Of a DNA stretch of 64,000 nucleotides, positions 32,100 to 43,959 are shown piece by piece. The stretch spans positions 40,477,501 to 40,541,500 of the forward strand of contig CM060989.1 of the NCBI GenBank assembly GCA_030765065.1, given 5' to 3'. Position numbers and translations under genes: made by a program. The notes beneath the pieces were generated by a model. The model saw only the letters and a list, made by a program, of their open reading frames with translations. It made no database searches and was not told the DNA's origin. Position 1 is the first letter of the stretch, and the number at the start of each line of letters is the position of its first letter. The DNA is from Deroplatys truncata. Its lineage: Eukaryota > Arthropoda > Insecta > Mantodea > Mantidae.

Positions 32100-32863
32100 A
32101 CAGGATGTGTTTACACTTACCTAACTTTCTCTACCCACTATCCTTTATTCTTATAGAGCATCTACCAAATATTCTAAGTTTATTCTTCTATCTACTTTAA
32201 ATTAATTGAGACCAACGTTGTATAAATAGTTTAATTACACATTTCGTTATAGATACAAAGGAAATAGCGATAGTAAAATGTTTGAAAGCTGGTAGCACCC
32301 TTGAAAATCCATGGGTAGACATCGCGAAAAACAATTAAATGGCGACAGCACTTTAAAAAATGACAAAACATTAAAATATTCAAGCCAATATTAACTCATA
32401 TCCGGAAAAAATGTCTAATGTCATAAAAGGTTATTTGAAATAAATTGAGTTTACAAAAGTAGATGAAGTTCCTTCCCAATGAAGGGGACTTCATTGAAAA
32501 TTCAAGATATATATTCTATTTGTCTAGAGAATATCTAAAGTATATGATATTCTAACAAAATAATTAGAACCATTTTTGAGAAAATAAAAATATTGAATTT
32601 TTTTGCTGTAAAGGGTAACTTGGGGTGGGGAGATATATTTGAAACTCTTCGTGCCACATCTTTGGAAGAGACCGAACTTTCCATTTTTGACTTATGTTGT
32701 CCACAAACAGACATCATATGAACGCACACTTTTTCTAAAACTGCATTTTTTGCGATTCAGGAGGCTTCAAAACATGTATAGCCAGTAAAGTCTCTGTAAT
32801 GAACTTTTAGGTAGACTGCAATAGGTCCTGTACTCACTAGGTACATGGTAAAGAAAGAAAAAA
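32100..32863 (+). mobile_element. Family A element, old diverged copy
   Basis: L end AGGATGTGTTTACACTTACC with CTAACTTTCTCTACCC. Middle and R are present but without a microsatellite. The end GGTAAAGAAAG runs into the A-run in which the next copy begins at 32864. Confidence 0.75.
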
Positions 32864-34586
32864 TCTGATGTGTTACACTCACATGACTTTCTCTACTCTT
32901 GTACAATCTATTTTTACAAACGCTTAATCTCCATATGCTTCATGTTAATCGAGATATCGAGATGTCAATCTTATTGGTAATTTTCTTGTAGATGCAAGGG
33001 AAATATGGTAGCTTTTAAGCGATAGTCAAATATTTTAACGCTGGTTGCTATGTGGCGCATTCCATTCTCTTTGCATGTCCAGGATATAAAAAATCTGATG
33101 TGTTACACTCACATGACTTTCTCTACTCTTGTACAATCTAATTTTACAAACGCATATTCTCCATATGCTTCATGTTAATCGAGATATCGAGATGTCAATC
33201 TTATTGGTAATTTTCTTGTAGATGCAAGGGAAATATGGTAGCTTTTAAGCGATAGTCAAATATTTTAACGCTGGTTGCTATGTGGCGCATTCCATTCTCT
33301 TTGCATGTCCAGGACATAAAAAAAATGAATAACGAATTTGAGAAAAAGTATAAGTATTGGAAAATTTAAGGAAATAACAAGCAATATCTCGAAAACGGTT
33401 CACTCAACAAAAGAAATGTATATGACATAAGTTGTGTATTTTAACGCGATCTACATTTTTTGTGTAGTAAAATTTTGTCTATCTCTTATGGTTTACCAGT
33501 TATGCAAAAGTCGTTCACAATGAAGAATACTTTTGGAGACATTCCCAGAAAATTCGAGATATACATTTCATTTTTCATGGCATTATCTTAAACATATGAT
33601 ATTTTAAACAAAATCGTTAGAGCCATTTTTGAGAAAATTAAAATTTTCGAAAAATGTTCCATGTAAAGGGTAGTCTGGGGTGGGGGGATTTTCTTGAAAA
33701 CCTTCGTGTCGCATCTCTGGAAGATACTGAACCTAAATACCAAGTTTGGTGTTTATCCGACTGTTCGTTTTTGAGTTATGCTGTTCACACACAGACACAC
33801 ACACACACAGACACACAGACACACACACGGACATGTTTCCAAAAATGCTTTTTTTGGATTCAGGAGGTCTCAAAACATGTATTTCCGGTGAAATCTCGGT
33901 ATCGAATTTTTGGGTGGAATGCAATACTTCCCCTACTTACTATACGTAGTAGAGAAAGTAAAAATGAATAACGAATTTGAGAAAAAGTATAAGTATTGGA
34001 AAATTTAAGGAAATAACAAGCAATATCTCGAAAACGGTTCACTCAACAAAAGAAATGTATATGACATAAGTTGTGTATTTTAACGAGATCAACATTTTTT
34101 GTGTAGTAAAATTTTGTCTATCTCTTATGCTTTACCAGTTATGCAAAAGTCGTTCACAATGAAGAATGCTTTTGGAGACATTCCCAGAAAATTCGAGATA
34201 TACATTTCATTTCTCATGACATTATCTTAAACATATGTTATTTTAATCAAAATCGTTAGAGCCATTTTTGAGAAAATTAAAATTTTCGAAAAATGTTCCA
34301 TGTAAAGGGTAGTCTGGGTGGGGGGATTTTCTTGAAAACCTTCGTGTCGCATCTCTGGAAGATACCGAACCTAAATACCAAGTTTGGTGTTTATCCGACT
34401 GTTCGTTTTTGAGTTATGCTGTTCACAGACACACACACAGACACACACACGGACATGTTTCCAAAAAAGCTTTTTTTGGATTCAGTGGGTCTCAAAACAT
34501 GTATTTCCAGTGAAATCTCGGTATCGAATTTTTGGGTGGAATGCAATACTTCCCCTACTTACTATACGTAGTAGAGAAAGTAAAAA
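32864..34586 (+). mobile_element. Family A L-L-R-R nest, outer copy
   Basis: Outer L is 32864-33093 and outer R is 33965-34586. A full copy (33094-33964) sits at the L/R A-run, the same internal position as at 3381. The two L modules differ at only a few bases, and so do the two R modules, so both insertions are recent. End GAGAAAGT plus five As, then T. Confidence 0.9.
33094..33964 (+). mobile_element. Family A element, young nested copy
   Basis: TCTGATGTGTTACACTCACA to GTAGTAGAGAAAGT plus five As, inside 32864-34586. Microsatellite at 33787-33828. It is the best consensus-like copy in the window, about 871 bp. Confidence 0.92.
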
Positions 34587-34654
34587 TGCATTTATGTTTA
34601 AAGAAATAACTATGGACATACACACATTTGATTCTATTTTATGCATTTAGGGAT

Positions 34655-35614
34655 TTTTTACTTTCTCTACTACGTATAGTAAGTAGGGGAAGTATTGTAT
34701 TCCACCCAAAAATTCGATACCGAGATTTCACCAGAAATATATGGTTTGAGACTCCCTGAATCCAAAAAAAAGCATTTTTGGAAACATATCCGTGTGTGTG
34801 TCTGTCTGTCTGTGTGTGTACAGCATAACTCAGAAACGAACAGTCGGATAAACACCAAACTTGGTATTTAGCTTCAGTATCTTCCAGAGATGCGACACGA
34901 AGGTTTTCAAGAAAATACCCTCACCCCAGACTACCCTTTACATGGAACATTTTTCGAAAATTTTAATTTTCTCAAAAATGGCTCTAACGATTTTGATTAA
35001 AACATCATATGTTTAAGATATTTTCATGATAAATGAAATGTATATCCCGAATTTTCTGTGAATGTCTCCTAAAGTATTCTTCATTGTGAACGACTTTTGC
35101 ATAACTGGTAAACCATAAGAGATAGACAAAATTTTACTACACAAAAAATGTAGATCGCGTTAAAATACACAATTTATATCATATACATTTTTTTTCTTGA
35201 GAGAACCATTTTCGGGATATTGCTTGTTATTTCCTTAAATTTTTCAATACTTATTTTCTCAAATGGGAATTCGCTATTAATTTTTTGTCTTGGATATGAA
35301 AAGAGTATTAATCTGTGACAAAGAGAATGGTGCTACGCCTAGCAACCAGCTATTAAGAGATATGTCTATGCTTAAAGGCTACTGTATTTCTATATTGCCC
35401 TTGCAAATACAAAACAAGGGGAACATAGTAGGCCTTAAACGATAGTTATATTTTTAGAAATGGTCGCTATGTTTAAAATGTAATTCTCTTTGCATGTCAA
35501 AGGATCGTTTCTGCAAATGTTTATCTCGATTAATATGAAATAGGTGAAGAATAAGAGTTTGTAAAAATAGTTTGTACAAGAGTAGAGAAAGTCATATGAA
35601 TGTAGCACATCAGA
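34655..35614 (-). mobile_element. Family A element, minus strand, with two L-type pieces
   Basis: R end ACTTTCTCTACTACGTATAG (34660) after a T-run, and L end CATCAGA (35614). Between them are two L-derived stretches: the variant with CTAGCAACCAGCTATTAAGA (35290-35400), then a second with ATAGTTATATTTTTAGAAAT and TTTATCTCGATT (35415-35614). Read on the minus strand this is L-L-R. Confidence 0.8.
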
Positions 35615-37710
35615 TTTTTTTTATCCTTTATTAAACTGTGCGTTTCTTAGAAAGAATTTATTCTCATGTTTTGCAAATTTCTCTGCATCCTCCTGGTCAT
35701 TTTCATCTCCATCCTTTATCTGCTGTTTTTAAGATAACTTCATTGGTTTTGTCTGTCCATTTTATGAGCCCTAGCATCTCTTTCTCCAAGTTTTCATAGC
35801 TTCATAGCAATGTTGAAGTTTTCGCACTATACATCACCATACTCCGTATAAAGCACTTCACCAATAACCTCCTTTGTTCCCTCTTCAAGTGTACGCAGAT
35901 AATGTTTCTTTTTCAATAAAATATTCTTTTTTTCTATTAGTTTCTTTCTTATTTGGTCATTTCGGCTAACGAATTCCAAATAATTTCGGCAACTGCTGTT
36001 GAGCTGTGTTGTTTACTAACTATACTTCTATTAGTCACCATATGTGGCGTGTCGGTTGTTTTCGGTGTCTGGGTCCGGTCGTCCACTTGGCTCGAGGAGT
36101 TCGATTCAGTCAGTGTGAATGGACACATCTTTTATTTGGCGAGTTTCTTGTATGGCTTAGTAAGTGGAATACTTGCTCTCTAACTGCACTTTGGGTTTGT
36201 CCGTTGCCATTTTTTCCATAAGTCGGTGTTTCAGCATTAAAATGTAGTTATTTTACGGGGCCTTAGGCGTGATTTATATTTACTAACTTTGTATCATTGT
36301 TTTTGTTCCAGTCTAGTCATTTGATTTTTATAGGTAGTGTGCGAGTTCCCTTAGCCGTTTTATGCAATATTTAATAGTTTTAATTCCTGTGATTTTATTA
36401 ACCTACATCCAAATTGTTAATTTATTCGCAGTTTATCTAAATTGTTGATTTGTCCAGCTTTTGCCTAAGTTGTAAGTTTGCTCAGAGTTTATGTAATGGT
36501 TAATGTGTGTTTTTTTATATTTAGTAAGGGATTTACTTAGCGGATTCACAGGAATTCTTTCTTAGTGGTTTAATGGCCAGGCGTGAGGTGAAGAGCTGTA
36601 GTGATTGAGCTAAATGGGGCAAATCCGTTATGTATGCATGTTTGTTGAGATAATTTACCTTATCTCTCCCTCTGAAATAATTATGTGATGTGTGTGAACA
36701 AATGTAATAATAAATAATGGTTTTTGAAAACTTATAAGTATGGAAATGTTGTGTGTTGATGTTGGATATGATGAATGATGCCCTGTGGTAAACATTTGTT
36801 AATTAAACCCATTATACCCGAATTTGACTGTTGTGAACAAATGTTTGGGGGAGGGGGCAGTCCTCTTATCTTGTATTGGTCTTGCAATCACCTAATATCC
36901 TAGGTTTGAACACTTCCTAGTTGAGTTATCTCCAGTTTAATAATGTGAATAAGACACACGATTAAGAGTGTAATCCTCTGTTTAAATTCTGACCACAGCT
37001 CAGGTCTAATACTTTTATTGACGGTAAATGAATTCAATTGAAACATTATCAAAATAAAGTTTGGATTTAAAGCGTGATCCAAACAAGATTCAAACCGCTG
37101 TCCGTGGTTTGAGAGTCAAGGATGTTACCCCAACGTCAGTGCAGTCTATTCACATTCAAGCTTTGTGAATGAAATAAGATATAAAGCCCTAGACTGTTGG
37201 ATTAAAAAAAAAAGAAGATAGCACAGAGAAGAATTTAATGTAATCAAATACAAGCTAGACATTATAATACTATCAACTTCATAATAGATCTCGTACACTC
37301 AGGGCGAAATGGGAGGTGTCGCAACGGGCATTAAGCTCAAACAGTGCAGCTAATGATAACGGCGATGATTATGAAATAAGGTGATACAATCGTCATAGCT
37401 TCTGCCCAAGAGCAGGTTTTTTACTGCAAACCAGCTGTAGCCTCTCCACTTTTCTCTTAATCTTCGCACATGAATCAAGAGTTACATAACGTAAACAACT
37501 GTATCCTTATTCCTTGCAGTTTTTTATCTCATCTCTCTCTTTTTACATTCTGAACTAAAAATAAACCTTAAATGTACTGCAGCAAGAAATGTCATGATGC
37601 TATAGATTGTCCTATATTCGTAACTAAGAAGGAAAACTCATTTCTAGAAATAATGATACCTAACTCATTCTTGAAACAAATGACATAAATAAAAGAACAC
37701 ATAGCTTGTT
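35615..37710. other. No host gene recognised
   Basis: Unassigned sequence. The T-rich part at 35640-35950 resembles the minus strand of a decayed coding region but no motif could be named. It contains the 28-bp tandem repeat listed below. A B-box-like complement near 37090 (GATTCAAACCGC) hints at another SINE but the rest is missing. Confidence 0.35.
36411..36494 (+). repeat. 28-bp tandem repeat, three units
   Basis: Units start AAATTGTTAATTTATTCGCA, AAATTGTTGATTTGTCCAGC and AAGTTGTAAGTTTGCTCAGA, each exactly 28 bases, followed by a partial AATGGTTAATG. Confidence 0.75.
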
Positions 37711-38380
37711 TTTCTTTCTTTTTCTACCATGTATCTAGTAAGCAGAAGAGCTTTTGCATTCCACCCAAAAATTCGATATCGAGATTTCACTGGAAATACA
37801 TGTTTTGAGGCTCTCTGAATAAAAAAACCGTTTAGTAATAGATCTAAAGTTCGGTTAAATACCAAACTTGATATTTAAATTCAGCGCCTTTCAAGGATGC
37901 GACACAAAGATTTTCAAGAAAATCTCCTTACCTCAAACCACTCCTTGCATGGAAAAGTTTTCGTTATTTTTTATTATCTCAAAAAAGACTGACTTAACTA
38001 AAAAAAAGCATATATTTAAGATATTTGCATGACGAATGAAACGTTTATCTCGAATTTTTTGGGAACAGTCTGTCAAGCGCTCTTCATTCTGAAGATAGAC
38101 AATTTTTTTTTAAGTTTTTTAGGTCATCTCGACGATGAATGAATGAATTCTCAAATGACTCCGGGATCCATGGAGCTTAAAGTTACCGAACATTCGTCTT
38201 TTCAGAATAAGGGAAAACCTTGGAAAGAAACCTTACCCGGGTAATTTACCCTAACCGATATTCGATCTCGGGACCTCTTGAATGTCAAGTACAAACGCTA
38301 TCCCCACACCACAGAAGCGGGTCGACAAATTCTTATTACACAAAAAAGTACTGCTCCTTAAAGCAGATGATATATGACAA
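37711..38380 (-). mobile_element. Family A fragment interrupted by a SINE
   Basis: R end TTTTTCTACCATGTATCTAG, most of R without a microsatellite, then the middle to GAAGATAGACAATTT (38104). It resumes after the SINE with TTATTACACAAAAAAGT (38333). The L module is missing. Confidence 0.65.
38103..38323 (-). mobile_element. tRNA-derived SINE (type III), minus strand
   Basis: On the minus strand: a CTGTGGTGTGGGGATAGCGT head, GAGATCGAATATCGG as B box, CCCGGGTAAGGTTTCTTTCC, and an AGGTTTTCCCTTATTCTGAA body related to 5448-5755. Possible imperfect target repeats GACAATTT and GACAAATT flank it. Confidence 0.65.
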
Positions 38381-38579
38381 ATATAGTTTGTTTTTTTAAC
38401 TTTACTTTGGAAGTTTATATTCGCTTTAACATATTAGTTATATCGCGACTTTACAACTTTTTATAAAATAAACATTTAACAACAAAACAATGAGGTTACT
38501 TAACATACTGGCAGTTTTGAACCATTATAATGAACTAGTATAAAATTGTGACACTATGGCTAATCAAATTGATTGAACG

Positions 38580-39500
38580 TTATATACTTTTATATACATT
38601 TATGCTTTTAAAAAAATCAACTATCTTAGGGTATATCGAATAGTTGAGTGCTGTTTGTAAATCTTTAGGTTTCTGGTAGTGTTGTCTCCATTGATCGTAT
38701 TGTGGACATTGCAAGATTATGTGTTTCGTCGTTAACAGTATGCTACACTGGTGGCAGATGGGTGGTTGGTCCTTTGAAAGAAGATAACTGTGCGTGATCT
38801 TGGTATGGCCTATTCTCAGTCTGGATATTAAAACCTGATCTTGTCTGGAAAGAGAATTACTGGAAACATGTTTCGAAAAACTCGATGTTATATCACGGAG
38901 TTTGCTTCTCGTGGAGCCATCCTGTTTTCCACTGTTGGTAGAGCTTCTTTTTAATGGTTGAAATAACATCACAGGCTGGTGTAGTTATAGTTGGGTCACT
39001 TACTGGATGTTTAGTGGCTTCTTTTGCTGCCTGATAGGCCAATTCGTTGCCTTGTATTCCAATGTGGGATGGAATCCATACTAGACACACTTGCTTATTG
39101 GCTCTATGAAGTAGTGGCCGAATTTCTTGTATAAGAATATGGGCTGATGTCAGATTGTTTATTGCAAGTAGTGTACTTTTAGAATCTAATATATAATAAA
39201 TAGCTTTGAGCATCGAGTACTCAAAATATAAATCACAGCTTGTTTAATTGCAAACGGTTCAGTTGAGAAGATGGTACAAAAAATCAGGAAGTCTGAATAA
39301 CATAGTGTGGTCTGGATAAACAACAGCATAAGCATTTTTATCATTACGCTTCGATCCATCTGTGTAGATTGCTTATGTTTTCCATATCTGTCATGTAATC
39401 CATTAAATAGTTGACGATAAACTGAGGAATGCGTTCTTTGGAGATGATGTTCAGTTCTACATTTATATTAGGTGAAGCAATTTTAACCATTTCCGATATA
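38580..39500 (-). pseudogene. Non-LTR retrotransposon RNase H and C-terminus
   Basis: Two overlapping minus-strand frames, 39213-38893 and 38972-38580, continue one another after a frameshift. RNase H motifs in order are YTDGSK (first Asp, shifted frame near 39365), FSTEPFAI (Glu), LDSKSTLLAINN (second Asp), and VWIPSHIGIQGNELAYQAAK (His). After these comes LSRQDQVLISRLRIGHTKIT...CHQCSILLTTKHIILQCP, the linker and Cys/His-rich end. All four catalytic positions can be seen, but three frames are needed, so it is recently dead. The reverse transcriptase part is absent. The RNase H-bearing insect groups (I, Jockey, R1, LOA) are possible; I cannot choose between them. Confidence 0.85.
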
Positions 39501-39552
39501 TTCTTGGTTATTGGTTTGAATTTTTAAATATGTTAATCGCTATTATTATCCC

Positions 39553-39807
39553 TCGCTCCCGATTGGTTATGCAAAGAGATCATAACATCCAAGACATCAC
39601 ACAGCGACCGTTCTCCTTTCTTAAAAGAGTTGACTATCACTTAAGCTTACTGTGTTCCCTTATTCCCCATGCATCTACAAGGAATACGTAAACCATTTCT
39701 GTAAATGTTTGTCTCGATTAGCATTACGTGGATAGAAGAATAAGCTTTCGTAAGAATATTTTGTTGACAAATGGGTAGAGAAAGGCATGTGAGTATAACG
39801 AATCATA
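39553..39807 (-). mobile_element. Family A L-module fragment
   Basis: Diverged L only: GTTGACTATCACTTAAGC, TTTGTCTCGATTAGCATTAC and the GGGTAGAGAAAGGCATGTGA...AATCATA end. No R on its left. Confidence 0.65.
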
Positions 39808-39820
39808 TTTTTGTGAAGTA

Positions 39821-40761
39821 TTAATAGGATAAGGTAGTCCGAACACATGGAAATTTCACCTTAAGTATGTTAAATTACCACTGCTCTTAAAGTTCGCAAT
39901 GGTTTTTCCTAAAATTTTTATGAATTATTCTATAAATCATGACAATTATTTCTAGTGATTGTTTGCATTGATAGCGTGGGTTATTGATTCCTAAAAATGA
40001 TTTCATTCAGCAGAAACATAATAAAAATTACTCTTAAAACATGCGAATATGTACCTTTTTCTCTGATACTACTTGCAATACAGAATCACTCTTTTGCAAG
40101 CTTGTTCTTAGTATAATCGGCTATCTTCTGAACCTCAATTATTTAGTTATGTATATCAGTTCACTAGACATTGAAAGAAAAAGTTATTTGCAAAGTCAAA
40201 AAAGTAAAAATGTGGAAAATTTGCAATGTTGTTGCTTTCTTAATATCACTGATATACATTATAAAATTATGATTGTGTTTCAGAAAGTTTAACTATGTGT
40301 TGCATACATGTACTGAAAATTTCAGCTCTGTACCTCTCATACTTTCTGAGAAAAAGGTACATAAGTATCCAAACATGTTGTTTTGAGAAAACTGAATTAA
40401 ATGTTTGAACATAAAAAGTCTGACACACTTCAGTACATTCCAGGGTCATAATCATCTGCATCTTCATTCCTGGATTGCTTCAGCTTTTCTGATTGTCTTC
40501 TCTTGGTCCTGGCCTCTTTTGTTAATTGCTGGGCACGATATAATCGTTCGTTGTTGAAAGATACAAAAATGTTCTAAAAAGGGGGCTACATGACAGCTTT
40601 AAAGGAATGCAGACTAGCATTTAAATAGTATATAAATGTCTTAAAACCTCTTAACTCCCAAAAAGTACATATGTTCTGAAACTGGAAATAATAGAGATTT
40701 TATTACTGTCAAAAACAAAAAATGTGATTCTTGACCATTTCAGGGTACCCTGTCCCCTTAA
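39821..40761 (-). mobile_element. TTAA-ended element with a transposase-like last exon
   Basis: The right end, read on the minus strand, is TTAAGGGGACAGGGTACCCT. The left end is TTAATAGGATAAGGTAGTCC. These match at about 15-16 of 24 positions as an inverted pair with TTAA at both tips. TTAA targets are used by piggyBac and Kolobok elements. A minus-strand coding exon lies inside (40430-40573). Interior sequence is AT-rich and without other motifs. Confidence 0.5.
40430..40573 (-). CDS. Terminal exon of an unidentified, transposase-like protein
   Basis: A minus-strand frame of 47 codons plus a stop follows a good acceptor (CCCCCTTTTTAG at about 40585-40574, reading on the minus strand). The peptide has NNERLYRAQQLTKEARTKRR and ends DADDYDPGMY: basic, helical, coiled-coil-like, then an acidic stretch and an aromatic C-terminus. 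I associate short C-terminal tails of this type (Y-x-PG-(M/A)-(F/Y) at the very end) with Mutator-like/Kolobok-type transposase proteins of arthropods, but that is from memory and uncertain. The exon is intact, with no stop or frameshift. Upstream exons are not present within the element. Confidence 0.35.
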   Translation of the reverse strand, partial: NIFVSFNNERLYRAQQLTKEARTKRRQSEKLKQSRNEDADDYDPGMY

Positions 40762-41842
40762 GTATCTGGGAAGCAACTTTCATAACAAATTGAAAATTTT
40801 CATATAAATTATTGCTGTCACTAGGAATGTGTACACATTTTTAACGAAATAACTTCAAAATAACAGAAATTGGTAAACTTAGTTCCTAGGTCCTTAAACA
40901 TTAGAGTTTGGGGGAGTTACTACACCAGTTCTACCTACTTCTCTAGTATTGTGAGTTTGTATCTGATTGAAACCTTCGCTGACAGCTCCAATCATTACCA
41001 GGTAACCAACACGTAAACGAAAACAAATCACACCCATAGCTGCACAAACTTTTGCTTTAAAAGAAGATGAGTATTGCTACCAAACATGGCGGCATTCCTC
41101 CAACTTCCCCTCTCTTCTCTTTCCTACTTCCCCTTTAATGAATCGATAGAAATAATTACGTCTAGAAAATTTCCGCCTTGGAGGAGGACCAAAAGGGAAG
41201 AAAAAAGAGAGAAACGAAAAAAAAAGTCTTATCTTCCTCATCGCGCGTCCAAACAAAAGAAGATTTAATGTTCGATTTTGGTTTTCCTTCTTTTTTTCTC
41301 TCCCTTCGTCCTTCTTTCTCCTTACTTTTCTTCTGTGCCTTATTTTATCTCAGAAGGAATTATTATCGTTTGTGCTTGGTTCCTTTTTGGCGAGAAAAGC
41401 TTCGTTATGAGAAAAGGAAGGGATGGGGGAAGCAATTTACAGCTATGCTGTTGTCATCGTAAACTCTTAATCGTAATAATGAACGGGAGGGAGAAGCAAG
41501 GCAGAAAGAGATTCTGAGTGGAGCAGAACAAATTACTGGAGCTGATTCGGAAATGTTACTCTCTTTTTTAATTTTTTTTCCCTCTCCGCAAGATTGTAAA
41601 ATATACTAAACCCTCGTGCAGTTGGCGTCCTTGGGAAGGCTACTGGAAAATGACATTGAACCGTTAAGAAACGAAGGGGTGGGGAGGTAAAAGCGATATA
41701 ATCGACAACAAAAAAGTCGTGTACAAAGCTGACATACACACGCTGCATGTGAATGTTTCAACAAGGCCAAACAAACTAAATCCGTCTAAGGAAATAAAAC
41801 TTGCGTAATAACGAGGGCAAAACAAAGAATAAAATTAAAAAA
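40762..41842. other. No gene firmly recognised
   Basis: Contains AACATGGCGGC, an ATG in a good insect start context at 41083, followed by a 60-codon Leu/Ser then Lys/Arg/Glu-rich frame. It overlaps A-rich and TC-rich simple sequence and has no known motif, so I leave it uncalled. Confidence 0.3.
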
Positions 41843-43296
41843 TCTGACGTGTTACATTCACATAGCTAACTCTAACCTCTTTCGCTTATTAGTGGGTACA
41901 TAAATTATTTTTACGAAATGTTATTTTTTTACCTACTTTATTTTACTTTCCCGGAAATAGCTACATTACACATTTCGTTACAAAAGGGAATAGCGATAGT
42001 CAAATGTTATAGAACTGGAGGCTATATGCTGGCCTTAAAATGCCATACTGTTTCAATGGAATCGTGAGAAACAATGAAAATCGACAGGACTTGAAAAAAA
42101 AAATAGCTAAGTATTAAACAATTCGAGCCATTAATAACGGATATCTCGGGAATATCTGATGCCACAAAACTGTTATTTGAAATAAATTGTATGTTTTAAA
42201 GAGAACTACATTTTTTGTGTAGTACATTTTCGTTTATCGCTTAAGTTTACCAGTTATATAAGATTATACAAAACTCCCTCTGAATGAAGGGGACTCCACA
42301 GGTTATTCCCAGAAAATTCAAGATATAAATTTTATGTAAATATCTTTAATATATGGTATTTTAATAAAAAACGTTAATACCATTTTTTAGAAAATCAAAA
42401 TTTTGAAAAATGCTCCATGTAAAGGGTAGCTTGGATTGGGGGGGATATTTTTGAAACTCTTCGTGTCGCATCTCTGGAAGGTAGTGAACCTAAATACCAA
42501 ATTTGGTACTTATCCAACTTTTGTTTTGGAGTTATCTGTTTACAGGGGGCCTCAAAACATGTATTTCCGGTGAAATCTCGGTATCGATTTTTGGGTAATA
42601 TGCAACACCTTCTCTATCTATTAGGTATGTGGTAAAGAAAGTAAAAAGGAAATCACTATGTGATAACTTTAGAGTTCTAAACAGGAACACTTGAAACAAC
42701 GAATAGTGACTTAGCACTTAAAGAATGTACAAGTATTGGAAAATTCAAAAGAAACAAAAAATATTTCGAAAACGGTTAACGCCACGAAAACTTTTATTTG
42801 ATATAAATTGTAAATTTTAACGAGATCTACATTTGTTTGCGTATTAAGATTCTAGTCTATCTCTAGTCTATCAGTTACATGAAATTCACTCAATAAAGAC
42901 TTCACATGCTATTCCCAGAAATTTCAAGATATACACTTTGTTTGTCATATAAATATCTTAAACATATTATGGTATCTTAATCAAAATCATTAAGAGCCAT
43001 TTCTGACAAATTCGAAAATATCCAAAGTTTTTCCATCTAATTTCCTTAACATTTTTCGTGTCGTATCTCTGTAAGATAACAAACTTAAATGCCAAGTTTG
43101 GTTTTTAACCGACTTTTCGTTTTAGAGCTATGCGCGCGCGCACACGCACAAACGTTTTTCTAAAAACACTGTTTTTATTACATTTTTAATTTATTCAACA
43201 AGCCTCTAAGCGTGCATTTCTCGGTATCAAATTTTTGTGGGGATGCAATACCTATTTTCTCTATTTACTATAGATAAGCAGTAGAGAAGGTAAAAA
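41843..43296 (+). mobile_element. Family A L-R plus extra R module
   Basis: Diverged L-R copy 41843-42647 (start TCTGACGTG, end GGTAAAGAAAGT plus five As). It is followed after about 70 bases by an R module at 42715-43296 that starts within R (ACAAGTATTGGAAAATTC) and ends GTAGAGAAGGT plus five As. The first R lacks a microsatellite; the second has GCGCGCGCACACGCAC at 43132-43149. Confidence 0.75.
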
Positions 43297-43302
43297 TACA
43301 TA

Positions 43303-43520
43303 CCACGGAAGGGGACCCCAAAACCGGGGCAAAGCACTGCACTTAGCCCAATGTGGCCCTTTCTGCTTTGAACGTAACACTTGGGAGGGAGGGAGGGAGG
43401 GGGAGGAGGAGGAGAGAAAGAGGCACGAAGAGTGACCAGATCCGGGAGATATGAGCAAGCATAGATGGGGTCCTTAACGTTTCCACATAGAAAGGACCCG
43501 ACTCCGCTCAAGGCCCCCCC
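43303..43520 (-). mobile_element. Type II long-element tail, headless
   Basis: On the minus strand it reads GGAAACGTTAAGGACCCCAT, CTCCCGGATCTGGTCACTCT, CCCTCCCTCCCAAGTGTTAC and CCGGTTTTGGGGTCCCCTTC. These are the tail motifs of the 9322-9935 element in the same order. It abuts the family A end at 43296. Confidence 0.6.
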
Positions 43521-43620
43521 CCAAGTCCCGAACATCCGGGAGCAGTAGAGATATTAAGAATAATGGTTTGTATGTGTAGCTCTACATGACCCAGTAGTTT
43601 AACTTCGATTCTTCAATATT

Positions 43621-43910
43621 ATTTAGGGTCGTCCTCCGTGGTGTAATAGTTACCATGCTAGCCTCTAGTTCCCGAGGTCGTGGGTTCAAATCCGGCGGAG
43701 GGTGATGGATTTTTTCGGGCGTAAAAATTCTTAGCATGGCTTCCTTCAGAAGGTAAAGCCGGTGCTCCTGTGTCGTAGATTTACGGCACGTAAAAGAACC
43801 TCAAGCCTGATAAAGAGGTCTCTGAGCAAAATTACCGGTCTTCACGCCCAATGGATCGCAGCAGTTAAAGAGCATCCGTAAATAAAACTCTATTTTATTT
43901 AATTTAATTG
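43621..43910 (+). mobile_element. Type I SINE with target duplication
   Basis: Same element as 16987-17272: head CCGTGGTGTAATAGTTACCA, B box GGGTTCAAATCCGG, body with GTGTCGTAGATTTACGGCAC, tail AATAAAACTC. TTCAATATT occurs at 43612-43620 and 43911-43919. Confidence 0.85.
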
Positions 43911-43959
43911 TTCAATATTTGGGCATGTGACTCAAATTTTTAATTTTTAACTAATGATT

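Noticed and set aside
32864..34586. CRISPR-like array because of direct repeats
   Set aside because: The repeats are hundreds of bases long modules of a transposable element in a eukaryotic genome, with no short repeat/spacer structure.
36006..36221. Two overlapping plus-strand frames of 71-76 codons with hydrophobic stretches
   Set aside because: No Met-context, splice or family support. The frames overlap each other and lie in T-rich sequence.
37080..37200. Another SINE suggested by a reverse B box
   Set aside because: Only the B-box-like string is present; no A box, body or duplication.
41083..41268. Start-context ATG (AACATGGCGGC) and Leu/Ser then Lys/Arg-rich frame
   Set aside because: Runs into A-rich simple sequence, with no homologue I recognise and no good donor found.
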